DNA of 64,000 nt, from assembly GCA_948473115.1 (NCBI GenBank), contig CAOKWI010000010.1, positions 1 through 64,000 of the forward strand, in the 5' to 3' direction. Numbering within the stretch: position 1 is the stretch's first letter; each line of letters begins with the position of its first letter. The notes under the pieces are model-generated. The model did no database searches and was not told the origin of the DNA. It saw only the letters and a program-made list of their open reading frames with translations. The DNA is from an uncultured Lachnospiraceae bacterium. Lineage in GTDB: Bacteria; Bacillota; Clostridia; Lachnospirales; Lachnospiraceae. A program made the translations under genes and the position numbers. Positions 9,113 through 16,337 of the stretch are shown in pieces.

Positions 9113-9275
9113 GTGTGCAAAGATTTTCTAGGCGGTTAAAAGGCAACCGCTAAGAAAATCTACGATTCCGCTTTGCGGAATCTATGCACACGAAAGAATC
9201 CGCAAAGCGGATTCTTCCAAGGGCGGCCTTTGCGCTTTGGCTGCATCAGGTCAGGAATTGTCTGTGCCGCCCAAC
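9113..9275 (+). repeat. Structured dispersed element, copy 1
   Basis: The element begins at the base after the upstream stop codon. The outer stem GTGTGC (9113-9118) pairs with GCACAC (9186-9191). Inside are AGATTTTCT/AGAAAATCT (9121-9129 with 9153-9161), GCGGTT/AACCGC, and a hairpin GATTCCGC/GCGGAATC. A second hairpin GAATCCGC/GCGGATTC (9196-9203 with 9207-9214) follows, then a conserved tail ending TTGTCTGTGCC. The same architecture occurs at 15005, 38276 and, on the other strand, 54220. It lies in the transcribed gap between the permease and adaptor genes. Confidence 0.8.
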
Positions 9276-9316
9276 AGGGCGTATATATAAAGGATATCAA
9301 TGAGGAGAGGAATGCG

Positions 9317-11023
9317 ATGAACGAGAATGCAAGAAAGAAAAGAGAATGGGTCAAGACGGCGGCGATCATTTTCCTGTCGGTGATGCTGGTGCTCACTTTC
9401 TTTTCCAACACAATCATGAATTACTCCCTGCCTGAGGTGGCGATCCAGTATGTGCAGTCTGGCACCGTCACGGCGAAGATCCGCGGTTCAGGCGTGGTGG
9501 AGAGCGGTGATCCTTATAATATTGAAGTGAAGGAGTCACGCAAGGTGGACAGCGTCGCTGTCCGTGTGGGCGACTTCGTGGAGAAGGGCGACGTGATCCT
9601 GTACCTGGCGGACGAGGAGAGCGAGGAATTGCAGGCGGCGCAGGATGCACTGGAGGCAGCGTGGAGCGCATATGAGAAAGCACTGTTGTCAGATGCGACC
9701 ACGGTGGCGGCGCTGCAGGTTTATAACAGTAATGTCTCTGTAACGACTTACAGGCAGCGGCTTACCAATGCACAGAATGCGGTTAAGGATGCCCAGAAGC
9801 GGGTGGATGACCTGAAGGAACAGGCTGATGTCCTGAAGGAACAGGCTGATGTCCTGTCTAACCAGAGCACCAATGCATCCATCAGGGATGGGGAATTGAA
9901 AGATTTACAGAATTGGGTGAATAATGCAACTACCAATAAAAACAATGCCGAAGCGGCTAAGACATTTGCCGAAAATAATCTGAAGGCCCTGAAAGGATAC
10001 AAAACCCAATATGAAAACGAAATGGAGTATTATTCGCAGTTAAGTGTCAGCAGCGGTGATGCGGTGGTAGTTGCTGATGCGTTAATCAGGATAACAAATC
10101 TACAGGCGGCTTTAGAGAAAAATCAAAAGGATATTCTGGATGCGGAAGCGGCTTTGAATGCTGCTACCATAGATTATAATAATTGTGATCTGGAGTTGAA
10201 AAGAGCGCAGAATGCCTTGGCAGGTAAGACTGCCGTGACAGAGGGAGACATTAAGCAACAGCTTGCATCCATAAACGAGCAGCTTACAAATGCAAATGCA
10301 GTATTGAAGGAAAAGACAGATGCATTGACCGAATTGACAGGATCACTTGGACAGGGATTAAATCTGGGAGATCAGATGGATGCCATCACCAAGGCCCAGG
10401 AGAAGGTGGATGAACTGACGGCGAAATCCATCGGCGCTACCGTGACGGCGGATATCTCCGGTACGGTTACGGCGATCAACGTCACCGCGGGAACCACGAC
10501 TTCGGCGGCTACGCCTGTGGCTGTGCTGCAGCCCGAGGGCAAAGGATTCTCCATGAGCTTTTCCGTTACCAATGAGCAGGCAAAGCGCCTGGCCGTAGGG
10601 GACAAGGCGGACCTGGTCAATGCGTGGCGGTTCGATGACGTGGAGGTAACCCTGGCGAGCATCAAGCCGGATCCCAACGATCCCAGCCAGAAAAAGCAGC
10701 TTACCTTTGATGTGGCCGGCGCGGTTACGGCAGGACAGACCCTGAATATTTCCGTGGGGCAGAAGAGCGCCAATTACGACTACATTGTGCCCAACAACGC
10801 TATCCGTGAGGATAACAACGGTAAATTCATACTGGTGGTGACGTCCAAGTCCAGTCCCCTGGGAACCCGCTATTATGCGACCCGTGTGGATGTGGAGGTT
10901 CTCGCCAGCGATGACACCCAGTCGGCGGTCAGCTCGGGAATGCTGACGGGCTATGATCCTGTAATCACTACCTCTACCAAGCCTGTGGAGGCAGGCAAGC
11001 TGGTAAGGCTGGCGGAAAATTAA
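9317..11023 (+). CDS. HlyD/MacA-type adaptor protein with long coiled-coil hairpin
   Basis: The 568-residue protein has one N-terminal membrane helix (about residues 15-33) and a first barrel-sandwich half (about 45-100). A very long Ala/Glu/Lys/Asn-rich coiled-coil hairpin (about 105-370) follows, then the second lipoyl half (TADISGTVTAINVTAGTTTSAATPVAVLQPEG) and beta-barrel/membrane-proximal domains. This is the layout of membrane-fusion proteins that couple MacB-like ABC proteins. The start is placed at 9317 because GAGGAGAGG lies just upstream; the frame is open further back but through the repeat element. A 21-base tandem duplication gives KEQADVLKEQADVL (about 9813-9854). The coiled-coil region 9.88-10.38 kb is noticeably AT-richer than the rest of the gene. 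Confidence 0.8.
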   Translation: MNENARKKREWVKTAAIIFLSVMLVLTFFSNTIMNYSLPEVAIQYVQSGTVTAKIRGSGVVESGDPYNIEVKESRKVDSVAVRVGDFVEKGDVILYLADEESEELQAAQDALEAAWSAYEKALLSDATTVAALQVYNSNVSVTTYRQRLTNAQNAVKDAQKRVDDLKEQADVLKEQADVLSNQSTNASIRDGELKDLQNWVNNATTNKNNAEAAKTFAENNLKALKGYKTQYENEMEYYSQLSVSSGDAVVVADALIRITNLQAALEKNQKDILDAEAALNAATIDYNNCDLELKRAQNALAGKTAVTEGDIKQQLASINEQLTNANAVLKEKTDALTELTGSLGQGLNLGDQMDAITKAQEKVDELTAKSIGATVTADISGTVTAINVTAGTTTSAATPVAVLQPEGKGFSMSFSVTNEQAKRLAVGDKADLVNAWRFDDVEVTLASIKPDPNDPSQKKQLTFDVAGAVTAGQTLNISVGQKSANYDYIVPNNAIREDNNGKFILVVTSKSSPLGTRYYATRVDVEVLASDDTQSAVSSGMLTGYDPVITTSTKPVEAGKLVRLAEN

Positions 11024-11057
11024 GTTTGGAAGACAGAAAGTGGAAATGAGGCAGACT

Positions 11058-12215
11058 ATGAAAAAAATTGTGTTGGGAATAAGCGGGGGAATCTCTTTCC
11101 TGATCTTTCTGATCCTGCTTTTTACGACAAACCATATCATAGGCGCACAGGATACCCAGCAGATGGCGGGGAGGTGGAGTGACCGGAAGAATGCGGCTCA
11201 GGTCAGCTGTTTCTTTGCCGCGGATTCCGAGACCACGAGGGATACCATTCTGATGTTTGAGCATGGCATAGACAGCGCCCTGACGGAGGCTTCCGTGGAG
11301 CAGGAGTCAGAAAATCCCGGGGCCAGGCTGTGGGCGGATGCTTACAGCGCGGACGGCAAGATTACGCTGACCAATAACAAGACATCGGTCTCCGCGGACG
11401 CCATTGGGATCGGAGGGGATTTCTTCCTGTTCCATCCCCTGAAGCTGCTGAGCGGTTCCTACTTTTCAGGAAACGATCTGATGCAGGATTATTGTGTGAT
11501 CGACGAGGATGCCGCGTGGCAGCTGTTCGGTTCTCCTGACGTGGCGGGCATGACAGTGTATATTTCCGGTATTCCCCATATTGTAACGGGAGTGGTGGAA
11601 CGGCCCTCCGGCCGTCTGGCGGAAGCGGCAGGACTGGAGAGCACCCTGGTCTATGTTTCCATGGATACGCTGGAAACGCTGGGAATCAGCTATGGGATCA
11701 ACCATTATGAGATTGTCATGCCGGATCCTGTTACCGGTTTCGCATATAATTATGTAAAGGAAAAGCTGGGCGCTGACGAGAAGACCACGGAGGTGGTGGA
11801 GAACAGTTCCCGTTACTCTCTTTTGTCCCGTCTGAAAATGATCGGGCAGTTTGGTGTCCGCTCCATGAACGGGAAGGGCATTATTTATCCCTACTGGGAA
11901 AATATTGCGAAAGGGTATGAGGATATTTTGACGGCTCTGACCCTGCTGATGCTGATCACCCTTTTATATCCCATGATCCTGATGCTGATCGCCTTTATCT
12001 TCTGGTGGAGACACAAGGGCTGGACGCTGCGTGACGCGCGGCTGAAGGGCAAGGATAAGCTGGAGCGGCTGATGGAGCGCCTGAGGGAGAAGAGACGGTC
12101 CCAAAAAGAAGGATCCCAAAAAGAAGCGGGGAAGCCATTGACAAAAGGAAGATCCCGTAAGGGAAAACGTAAATGGGGTAAGGAGAGCGACTGGGATATA
12201 GAGGAGGATTTATAA
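11058..12215 (+). CDS. MacB periplasmic-core-like membrane protein, lacking the FtsX permease helices
   Basis: The protein has about 385 residues. An N-terminal helix (about 4-25) is followed by an extracytoplasmic domain resembling the MacB periplasmic core: LSGSYFSGNDLMQDYCVIDEDAAWQLFGSPDVAGMTVYISGIPHIVTGVV is the usual insertion-and-barrel pattern of that domain. A C-terminal hydrophobic hairpin (about 285-318) and a highly basic tail follow. True MacB/FtsX permeases have four helices and often an ATPase domain; neither is complete here. The start is taken at 11058 because GAGG lies six bases upstream; GTG 11040 and ATG 11046 are in-frame alternatives. It follows the adaptor gene by 34 bases, fitting a two-component MacA/MacB-like assembly without its own motor. 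Confidence 0.65.
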   Translation: MKKIVLGISGGISFLIFLILLFTTNHIIGAQDTQQMAGRWSDRKNAAQVSCFFAADSETTRDTILMFEHGIDSALTEASVEQESENPGARLWADAYSADGKITLTNNKTSVSADAIGIGGDFFLFHPLKLLSGSYFSGNDLMQDYCVIDEDAAWQLFGSPDVAGMTVYISGIPHIVTGVVERPSGRLAEAAGLESTLVYVSMDTLETLGISYGINHYEIVMPDPVTGFAYNYVKEKLGADEKTTEVVENSSRYSLLSRLKMIGQFGVRSMNGKGIIYPYWENIAKGYEDILTALTLLMLITLLYPMILMLIAFIFWWRHKGWTLRDARLKGKDKLERLMERLREKRRSQKEGSQKEAGKPLTKGRSRKGKRKWGKESDWDIEEDL

Positions 12216-12245
12216 AAGAGTAAAATTTACATAAGAGGAACACGC

Positions 12246-12352
12246 ATGAAAGAGAAACACGTATGAAAGAGAACACGCATGAAAGAGAAACACACATGAA
12301 AGAGAAACACACATGAAAGAAGAAAACGCATAAAAGCAAAAAACTCATGAAA
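12246..12352 (+). repeat. Degenerate 17-base tandem repeat upstream of second lipoprotein
   Basis: About six copies of a purine-rich unit based on ATGAAAGAGAAACACAC run between the two genes and decay toward the right end. Each unit carries an ATG and a weak purine tract. Because the unit is 17 bases long, the ATGs fall in all frames. No protein is predicted from it. It separates the MacB-like stop from the real ribosome binding site at about 12400. Confidence 0.75.
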
Positions 12353-12410
12353 TATGAAAGAGGGAGACTCATGGAATAGGAGGACTCAGAAAAGAAATAG
12401 GAGGAGAATT

Positions 12411-15002
12411 ATGAGAAAGTGGTTGAAGAAGTCATTGGCGGTGGGGCTTGCATTTGCCATGACGGCAGGTTTTACCGCCTGCGGCGGCGGATCTGACGGC
12501 AGCGGAGGAAACCGCGGAAACGGAGGAAATGGCGGCGGAGGCGGCGGCAGCAGTGCTGCCAATGCGGATCTGGCGAAGGAATATGTCTATAAGGTGGAAG
12601 AATTTGATTTCCCCAGGCTTGTAGATCCCGAAAACGGGTATATCAATGTATACAATACCATGTACCGTGACGGTAAAATCTATATGGTGGCGGAATGTAA
12701 TGACTGGTCGGTAAGCGATGAAACGCAATACAATATCATTACTTTAAATGAAGACGGTTCCGATGTGCAGGTGATCAAACTTGATACCTCCAATGGGGAG
12801 GACGGTTCCGGGGACGGCACGGAAGGAGAAGGCGATTCTGCACCCGCAGTGACAGAAGGCGCAGGGGAAGAAGGCGATTCTGCCCCTGCAGTGACAGAAG
12901 GTGCAGGGGCAGAAGGCGATTCTGCACCCGCTGTGGAAGATGGAATTATGGATGACATGGCTGTGGATCCGGGGATGTCTTCCGATACCTGGGAGTATAC
13001 AAACTTTGGCACCTTCAGGATAGCCTCCGATGGGAAAATATTCGGTATCAAAAACTACAGTTTTGAGGATTACAGCAATCCGGAGCAGACTGTCAGCGAG
13101 AGACATGTCTACGTATGCAGCTGGAATGAGGACGGAAGCAAACTTTGGGAGACGGAACTGGAAGGTTTGCAGTCTGATGAGGAAGGTGCGGAATGGCTTT
13201 ATGTCAGCAGCCTGATCGCAGGAAAAGACGGCAGTGTGAAGCTGCTGCTTGGAGGTGATAATGTATACAGGATGGATGTGGGCAGTGACGGCACGGTTTC
13301 TGAAAGAACGCCGTTGTCAGAGGAAACCACCCAGATCCTGAACAATCGGCAGAACATGATCGAGCGGGAAGACGGTACGATCCTGATCACCTACTCGGAT
13401 GAGAATGACTGGATGAAGAATTATATGGCAGTGTACGACCTGGAAAAGGATACCCTGGGGGAGCCTGCTGATATGCCTGCATCCTACGGTTGGAATGGTT
13501 TTGGTACTATGAGCGCGGGAGCGAACAGTGATCTGATCTTTACCATGGGTGACGGCGTATACACTTACAATCAGGGAGACGCGGAAGTCACCAAGAAAAT
13601 GGACTTTGTCAATTCCGATGTAAATATTTCCAACTTCTATGGGCTGGTTGAATTGGATAAAGACAGATTTGTGGGGATTTTCAATGAGAATTACGGGGAA
13701 GAGTTAAAGGGCGCCTTGTTCACCTACAGGGATCCAGCGGATATTCCTGACAAAGCTGTGATCGTGTTTGCTGGTAATTATGTGGGCAGCGATATGCGGC
13801 AGAGGGTGGTGGAATTTAACAGATCCAATGATAACTACAGGGTGGTGCTGAAAGAGTATGACAGCTACAACAGTTATGATGATTACACAGCGGGTGTCAC
13901 AAAACTGAATAATGACATTGTGACAGGCGGAATGCCTGATATCCTGATCACTGACGGCCTGCCCATTGAGAATTATATTGCAAAGGGGCTGCTGGCGGAT
14001 ATCGGCAGTCTGATCGAACAGGACCCGGAATTATCCCAGGTGGACTTTATGCAGAATGTATTTGACGCTTATTCCGTGGAAGGAACCCTGTATTATGTGG
14101 TGCCGAATTTCAGTGTGGCCACCATGGTCGCCAAGACGTCCCTGGTGGGTGACAGAACCGGATGGACACTGGAAGAGATGCAGCAGGTGGTTTCCGGAAT
14201 GGGAGAAGGCGCCCAGGCCATCGGGGAGGTCACAAGAGAAGGCTTCATGAGCATGGCAATGCAGTACTGCGGCAATGATTTTATTGACGTAAAGACAGGA
14301 AAGTGCTCCTTTAACTCTGATAACTTTATCAATATGATGGAGTATGCCAAGACGCTGCCCGAGGAAATCAACTGGGATTCTTTATACAGTGATGACAATT
14401 ATTGGACGACGCAGGAATCACAGTACCGCGACAACAGGACGCTGCTGATGCAGCTGTGGATAGGAAATATCAGGAATTTGAACTATCAGCTGAACGGCAA
14501 CATTGGAGAGCCTGTCACGTTTATCGGTTTTCCTACCGAGAGCGGCAAGGGTTCCTACATCAACGCAAACCAGTCCTATGTGCTTTCCGCAAAGTCTGCT
14601 AACCTGGATGGGGCATGGGAATTTATCCGCTATTATCTGACAGAAGAATACCAGCGCGAGGAGAACTACGGGCTGTCGATCCATAAGCAGATATTCATGG
14701 AACAGGCTCAGGAAGCAACGAAGAAGCCTACTTATACGGATGAGAACGGACAGGAAGTGGAGTATGAGGAAACCTACTGGATCAACGGGGAGGATATTCC
14801 TCTGCCGCCGCTGTCCCAGGAACAGGTGGATCAGATCGTAAACTTTGTTTCATCGGTGGATCGGGCGTACTATTACAATGACAGTGTGTTCAATATCATC
14901 AATGAGGAGATGGGCGCGTTCTACAGCGGACAGAAGAGCGCCCGGGATGTGGCGAATGTCATTCAGAGCAGGGCGCAGATCTATGTGGATGAAAACCGCT
15001 GA
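12411..15002 (+). CDS. Second large lipoprotein with solute-binding module, paralogue of 4851-7190
   Basis: The 863-residue exported lipoprotein (lipobox FTAC, Cys24) starts at 12411, where AGGAGGAG lies just upstream; a longer open frame from 12354 lacks that signal. After a Gly-rich linker comes a beta-rich region with Asp-Gly turns (EDGSDVQVI, SDGKIFGIKN, NEDGSKLWE, GKDGSVKLL). A solute-binding module follows from about residue 445 (VVEFNRSNDNYRVVLKEYDSY, LNNDIVTGGMPDILITDGL, NQSYVLSAKSANLDGAWEFI). The order and motifs match the first lipoprotein of the cluster, so the pair arose by duplication. A triplicated 14-residue repeat (12829-12945) is inserted in the N-terminal region. The two copies could serve different ligands or different stages of one assembly. 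Confidence 0.8.
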   Translation: MRKWLKKSLAVGLAFAMTAGFTACGGGSDGSGGNRGNGGNGGGGGGSSAANADLAKEYVYKVEEFDFPRLVDPENGYINVYNTMYRDGKIYMVAECNDWSVSDETQYNIITLNEDGSDVQVIKLDTSNGEDGSGDGTEGEGDSAPAVTEGAGEEGDSAPAVTEGAGAEGDSAPAVEDGIMDDMAVDPGMSSDTWEYTNFGTFRIASDGKIFGIKNYSFEDYSNPEQTVSERHVYVCSWNEDGSKLWETELEGLQSDEEGAEWLYVSSLIAGKDGSVKLLLGGDNVYRMDVGSDGTVSERTPLSEETTQILNNRQNMIEREDGTILITYSDENDWMKNYMAVYDLEKDTLGEPADMPASYGWNGFGTMSAGANSDLIFTMGDGVYTYNQGDAEVTKKMDFVNSDVNISNFYGLVELDKDRFVGIFNENYGEELKGALFTYRDPADIPDKAVIVFAGNYVGSDMRQRVVEFNRSNDNYRVVLKEYDSYNSYDDYTAGVTKLNNDIVTGGMPDILITDGLPIENYIAKGLLADIGSLIEQDPELSQVDFMQNVFDAYSVEGTLYYVVPNFSVATMVAKTSLVGDRTGWTLEEMQQVVSGMGEGAQAIGEVTREGFMSMAMQYCGNDFIDVKTGKCSFNSDNFINMMEYAKTLPEEINWDSLYSDDNYWTTQESQYRDNRTLLMQLWIGNIRNLNYQLNGNIGEPVTFIGFPTESGKGSYINANQSYVLSAKSANLDGAWEFIRYYLTEEYQREENYGLSIHKQIFMEQAQEATKKPTYTDENGQEVEYEETYWINGEDIPLPPLSQEQVDQIVNFVSSVDRAYYYNDSVFNIINEEMGAFYSGQKSARDVANVIQSRAQIYVDENR
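12829..12945 (+). repeat. Triplicated 42-base in-frame repeat
   Basis: The lipoprotein gene contains three near-identical in-frame units encoding EGDSAPAVTEGAGE-like peptides. The repeat is Ala/Pro/Glu-rich and probably forms an extended linker. It is absent from the paralogue at 4851. Confidence 0.85.
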
Positions 15003-15004
15003 CA

Positions 15005-15150
15005 GTGTGAGAAGAAGTTCTAATCACTTGCGGCAGAGGCCGCTTCGTGAAGAACTTCTACGGCGCAGGGAAGCGCTTTTCTCACACAGAAGAACGCCCG
15101 GAGCAGGCGTTCTTCCGGTCTTGTACCGGTTCATGGATTGTTTGTGTGGG
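15005..15150 (+). repeat. Structured dispersed element, copy 2
   Basis: Beginning two bases after the lipoprotein stop codon, GTGTGAGAA (15005-15013) pairs with TTCTCACAC. Inside are AGAAGTTCT/AGAACTTCT and a GCGGC/GCCGC stem. A second hairpin (AGAACGCC/GGCGTTCT) and the shared tail with GGATTGTTTGTG follow. Base composition of the stems differs from copy 1 while pairing is kept, which is compensatory change. It ends next to the stop of the convergent metallopeptidase gene. Confidence 0.75.
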
Positions 15151-15151
15151 A

Positions 15152-15595
15152 TTAAAGCTTAACCGGGATTCCCTGCTTTTGCAGATGGTTTTCCAGTGTC
15201 AGTTCATGGCCGTGCTCTCTCAGCCAGTCTTTGCAGAGTTTATAGTCCGGCATGACGGAGGCCACCATGTTCCAGAAATCCCTGGAGTGGTTCATATGGG
15301 TCAGGTGGCAGAGCTCGTGGACTACCACATAGTCCAGTATTTTCGGGGGAGCGAAGATCAGGCGGTAATTAAAGGACAGCGTCCCCCGGGAAGAACAGCT
15401 GCCCCAGCGGGTCTTCTGGTCACGGATCGTGATGGAGGTGTAACAGCCTCCGGTAATGGAATGGAAATAAGCCGTCCGGGCTTCGAATTTTGCCCGGGCG
15501 GCGTTTTTATATCTTTTTTCCATTGTCTGCAGGCGCCTTGTCTCCGCCTGTGTGAGAGTTATGAGGTTTTTCTGCGTTTTCATGATTTTACTCAT
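15152..15595 (-). CDS. YgjP/DUF45-family zinc metallopeptidase
   Basis: The short cytoplasmic protein (about 147 residues) carries the YgjP/SprT-like motif VVHELCHLTHMNHSRDFW. This is HExxH with the third zinc ligand His downstream, preceded by RWGSCSSRGTLSFNYRLIFAP, which is typical of the family. Full-length YgjP proteins are about 230 residues, so this is a short member that starts near the conserved core. I place the start at 15595 (MSKIMKTQ), with GGAGA nine bases upstream; the frame stays open to an ATG at 15631. It converges on the second lipoprotein gene. Function of the family is not well defined. Confidence 0.75.
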   Translation of the reverse strand: MSKIMKTQKNLITLTQAETRRLQTMEKRYKNAARAKFEARTAYFHSITGGCYTSITIRDQKTRWGSCSSRGTLSFNYRLIFAPPKILDYVVVHELCHLTHMNHSRDFWNMVASVMPDYKLCKDWLREHGHELTLENHLQKQGIPVKL

Positions 15596-15743
15596 GCTCC
15601 ATAGTCTCCAGCTCTTCCATGGTTTATACAATTACCTGCCTGTTTTTGTTTTGGTGGTTCGCTTTTCGCAGCTGTTCCATGTTAAAATCGGAATCAGCCA
15701 CAAAGGGAACTGGATGGGATATCATTCGCCTATTAGTTGAAGT

Positions 15744-15773
15744 CAGGGAAACGCTCATAAAAGCGTTTCCCTG
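15744..15773. terminator. Strong hairpin overlapping the GNAT stop codon
   Basis: CAGGGAAACGCT (15744-15755) pairs perfectly with AGCGTTTCCCTG (15762-15773) around a six-base loop. The stop codon of the minus-strand GNAT gene lies in the hairpin. There is no T run on either side, so it may protect the 3' end or terminate weakly. Confidence 0.5.
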
Positions 15774-16297
15774 GAAGTAAGTGTTTTGGACAGATACAGG
15801 ACCAGGTCATCATCGTTACAGCAGTCTCCATACGGTTCACATACCTTATCCTGATACCAGACGCCGGTACCGTCCGGAAGATACCCTCTTTTCACATACA
15901 TCCGCTGGGCGCTGCCGTAACCGCTGTGCAGACCCACGCCCAGATATACCACATCCGAATAGGCGGAGGCAACCTGCTCCGCTATATCCATCAGTCTGCT
16001 GCCAATGCCATTCCTGCGGTATTTTTCCAGAACGCCGAAATCCATGATTTCAGGATATCCCTTATGGGCGAAGGCTCCCCATTGGGAATCAGGGTATACA
16101 TTGATATAGCCGGCTACATTTCCTTTATATTCGGCAACCAATGCGATTGCTTTTCCCTCCGCCTGATGCCGGAACCTCATTTCATATTTTTCGGTGGTTG
16201 CATGCCAGCCCTGGGCGATTTCCTCGTCTGTAATAATCTGGATATCTTCCTGCTGCAGATTCCTGATCAGTATATCATTTGCGTTATAGTAAATCAT
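15755..16297 (-). CDS. GNAT-family N-acetyltransferase
   Basis: The 180-residue protein has the GNAT acetyl-CoA-binding pattern: VAEYKGNVAGYINVYPDS, then VLEKYRRNGIGSRLMDIAEQVA, where RxxGIG is the pyrophosphate loop, then GVGLHSGYGSAQRMYVKRGYLPDG. It transfers an acetyl group from acetyl-CoA to an unknown amine. The ATG is preceded by GGAAAGGGG. It lies upstream of the metallopeptidase on the same strand and 40 bases downstream of the BmrD-like gene, so it may be the last gene of the exporter transcript. Confidence 0.8.
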   Translation of the reverse strand: MIYYNANDILIRNLQQEDIQIITDEEIAQGWHATTEKYEMRFRHQAEGKAIALVAEYKGNVAGYINVYPDSQWGAFAHKGYPEIMDFGVLEKYRRNGIGSRLMDIAEQVASAYSDVVYLGVGLHSGYGSAQRMYVKRGYLPDGTGVWYQDKVCEPYGDCCNDDDLVLYLSKTLTSRETLL

Positions 16298-16337
16298 TTT
16301 TCCCCTTTCCTATGCTTCTGTCTCTTGCGTTTTCCGG

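Noticed and set aside
12246..12352. CRISPR-like array of short repeats
   Set aside because: The units are tandem without spacers, degenerate and purine-rich. There is no cas gene in the window.
15676..15780. A 34-codon plus-strand ORF (MLKSESATKGTGWDIIRLL) before the GNAT gene
   Set aside because: It has no ribosome binding site and its end lies in the hairpin at the GNAT stop, so chance reading is likelier.
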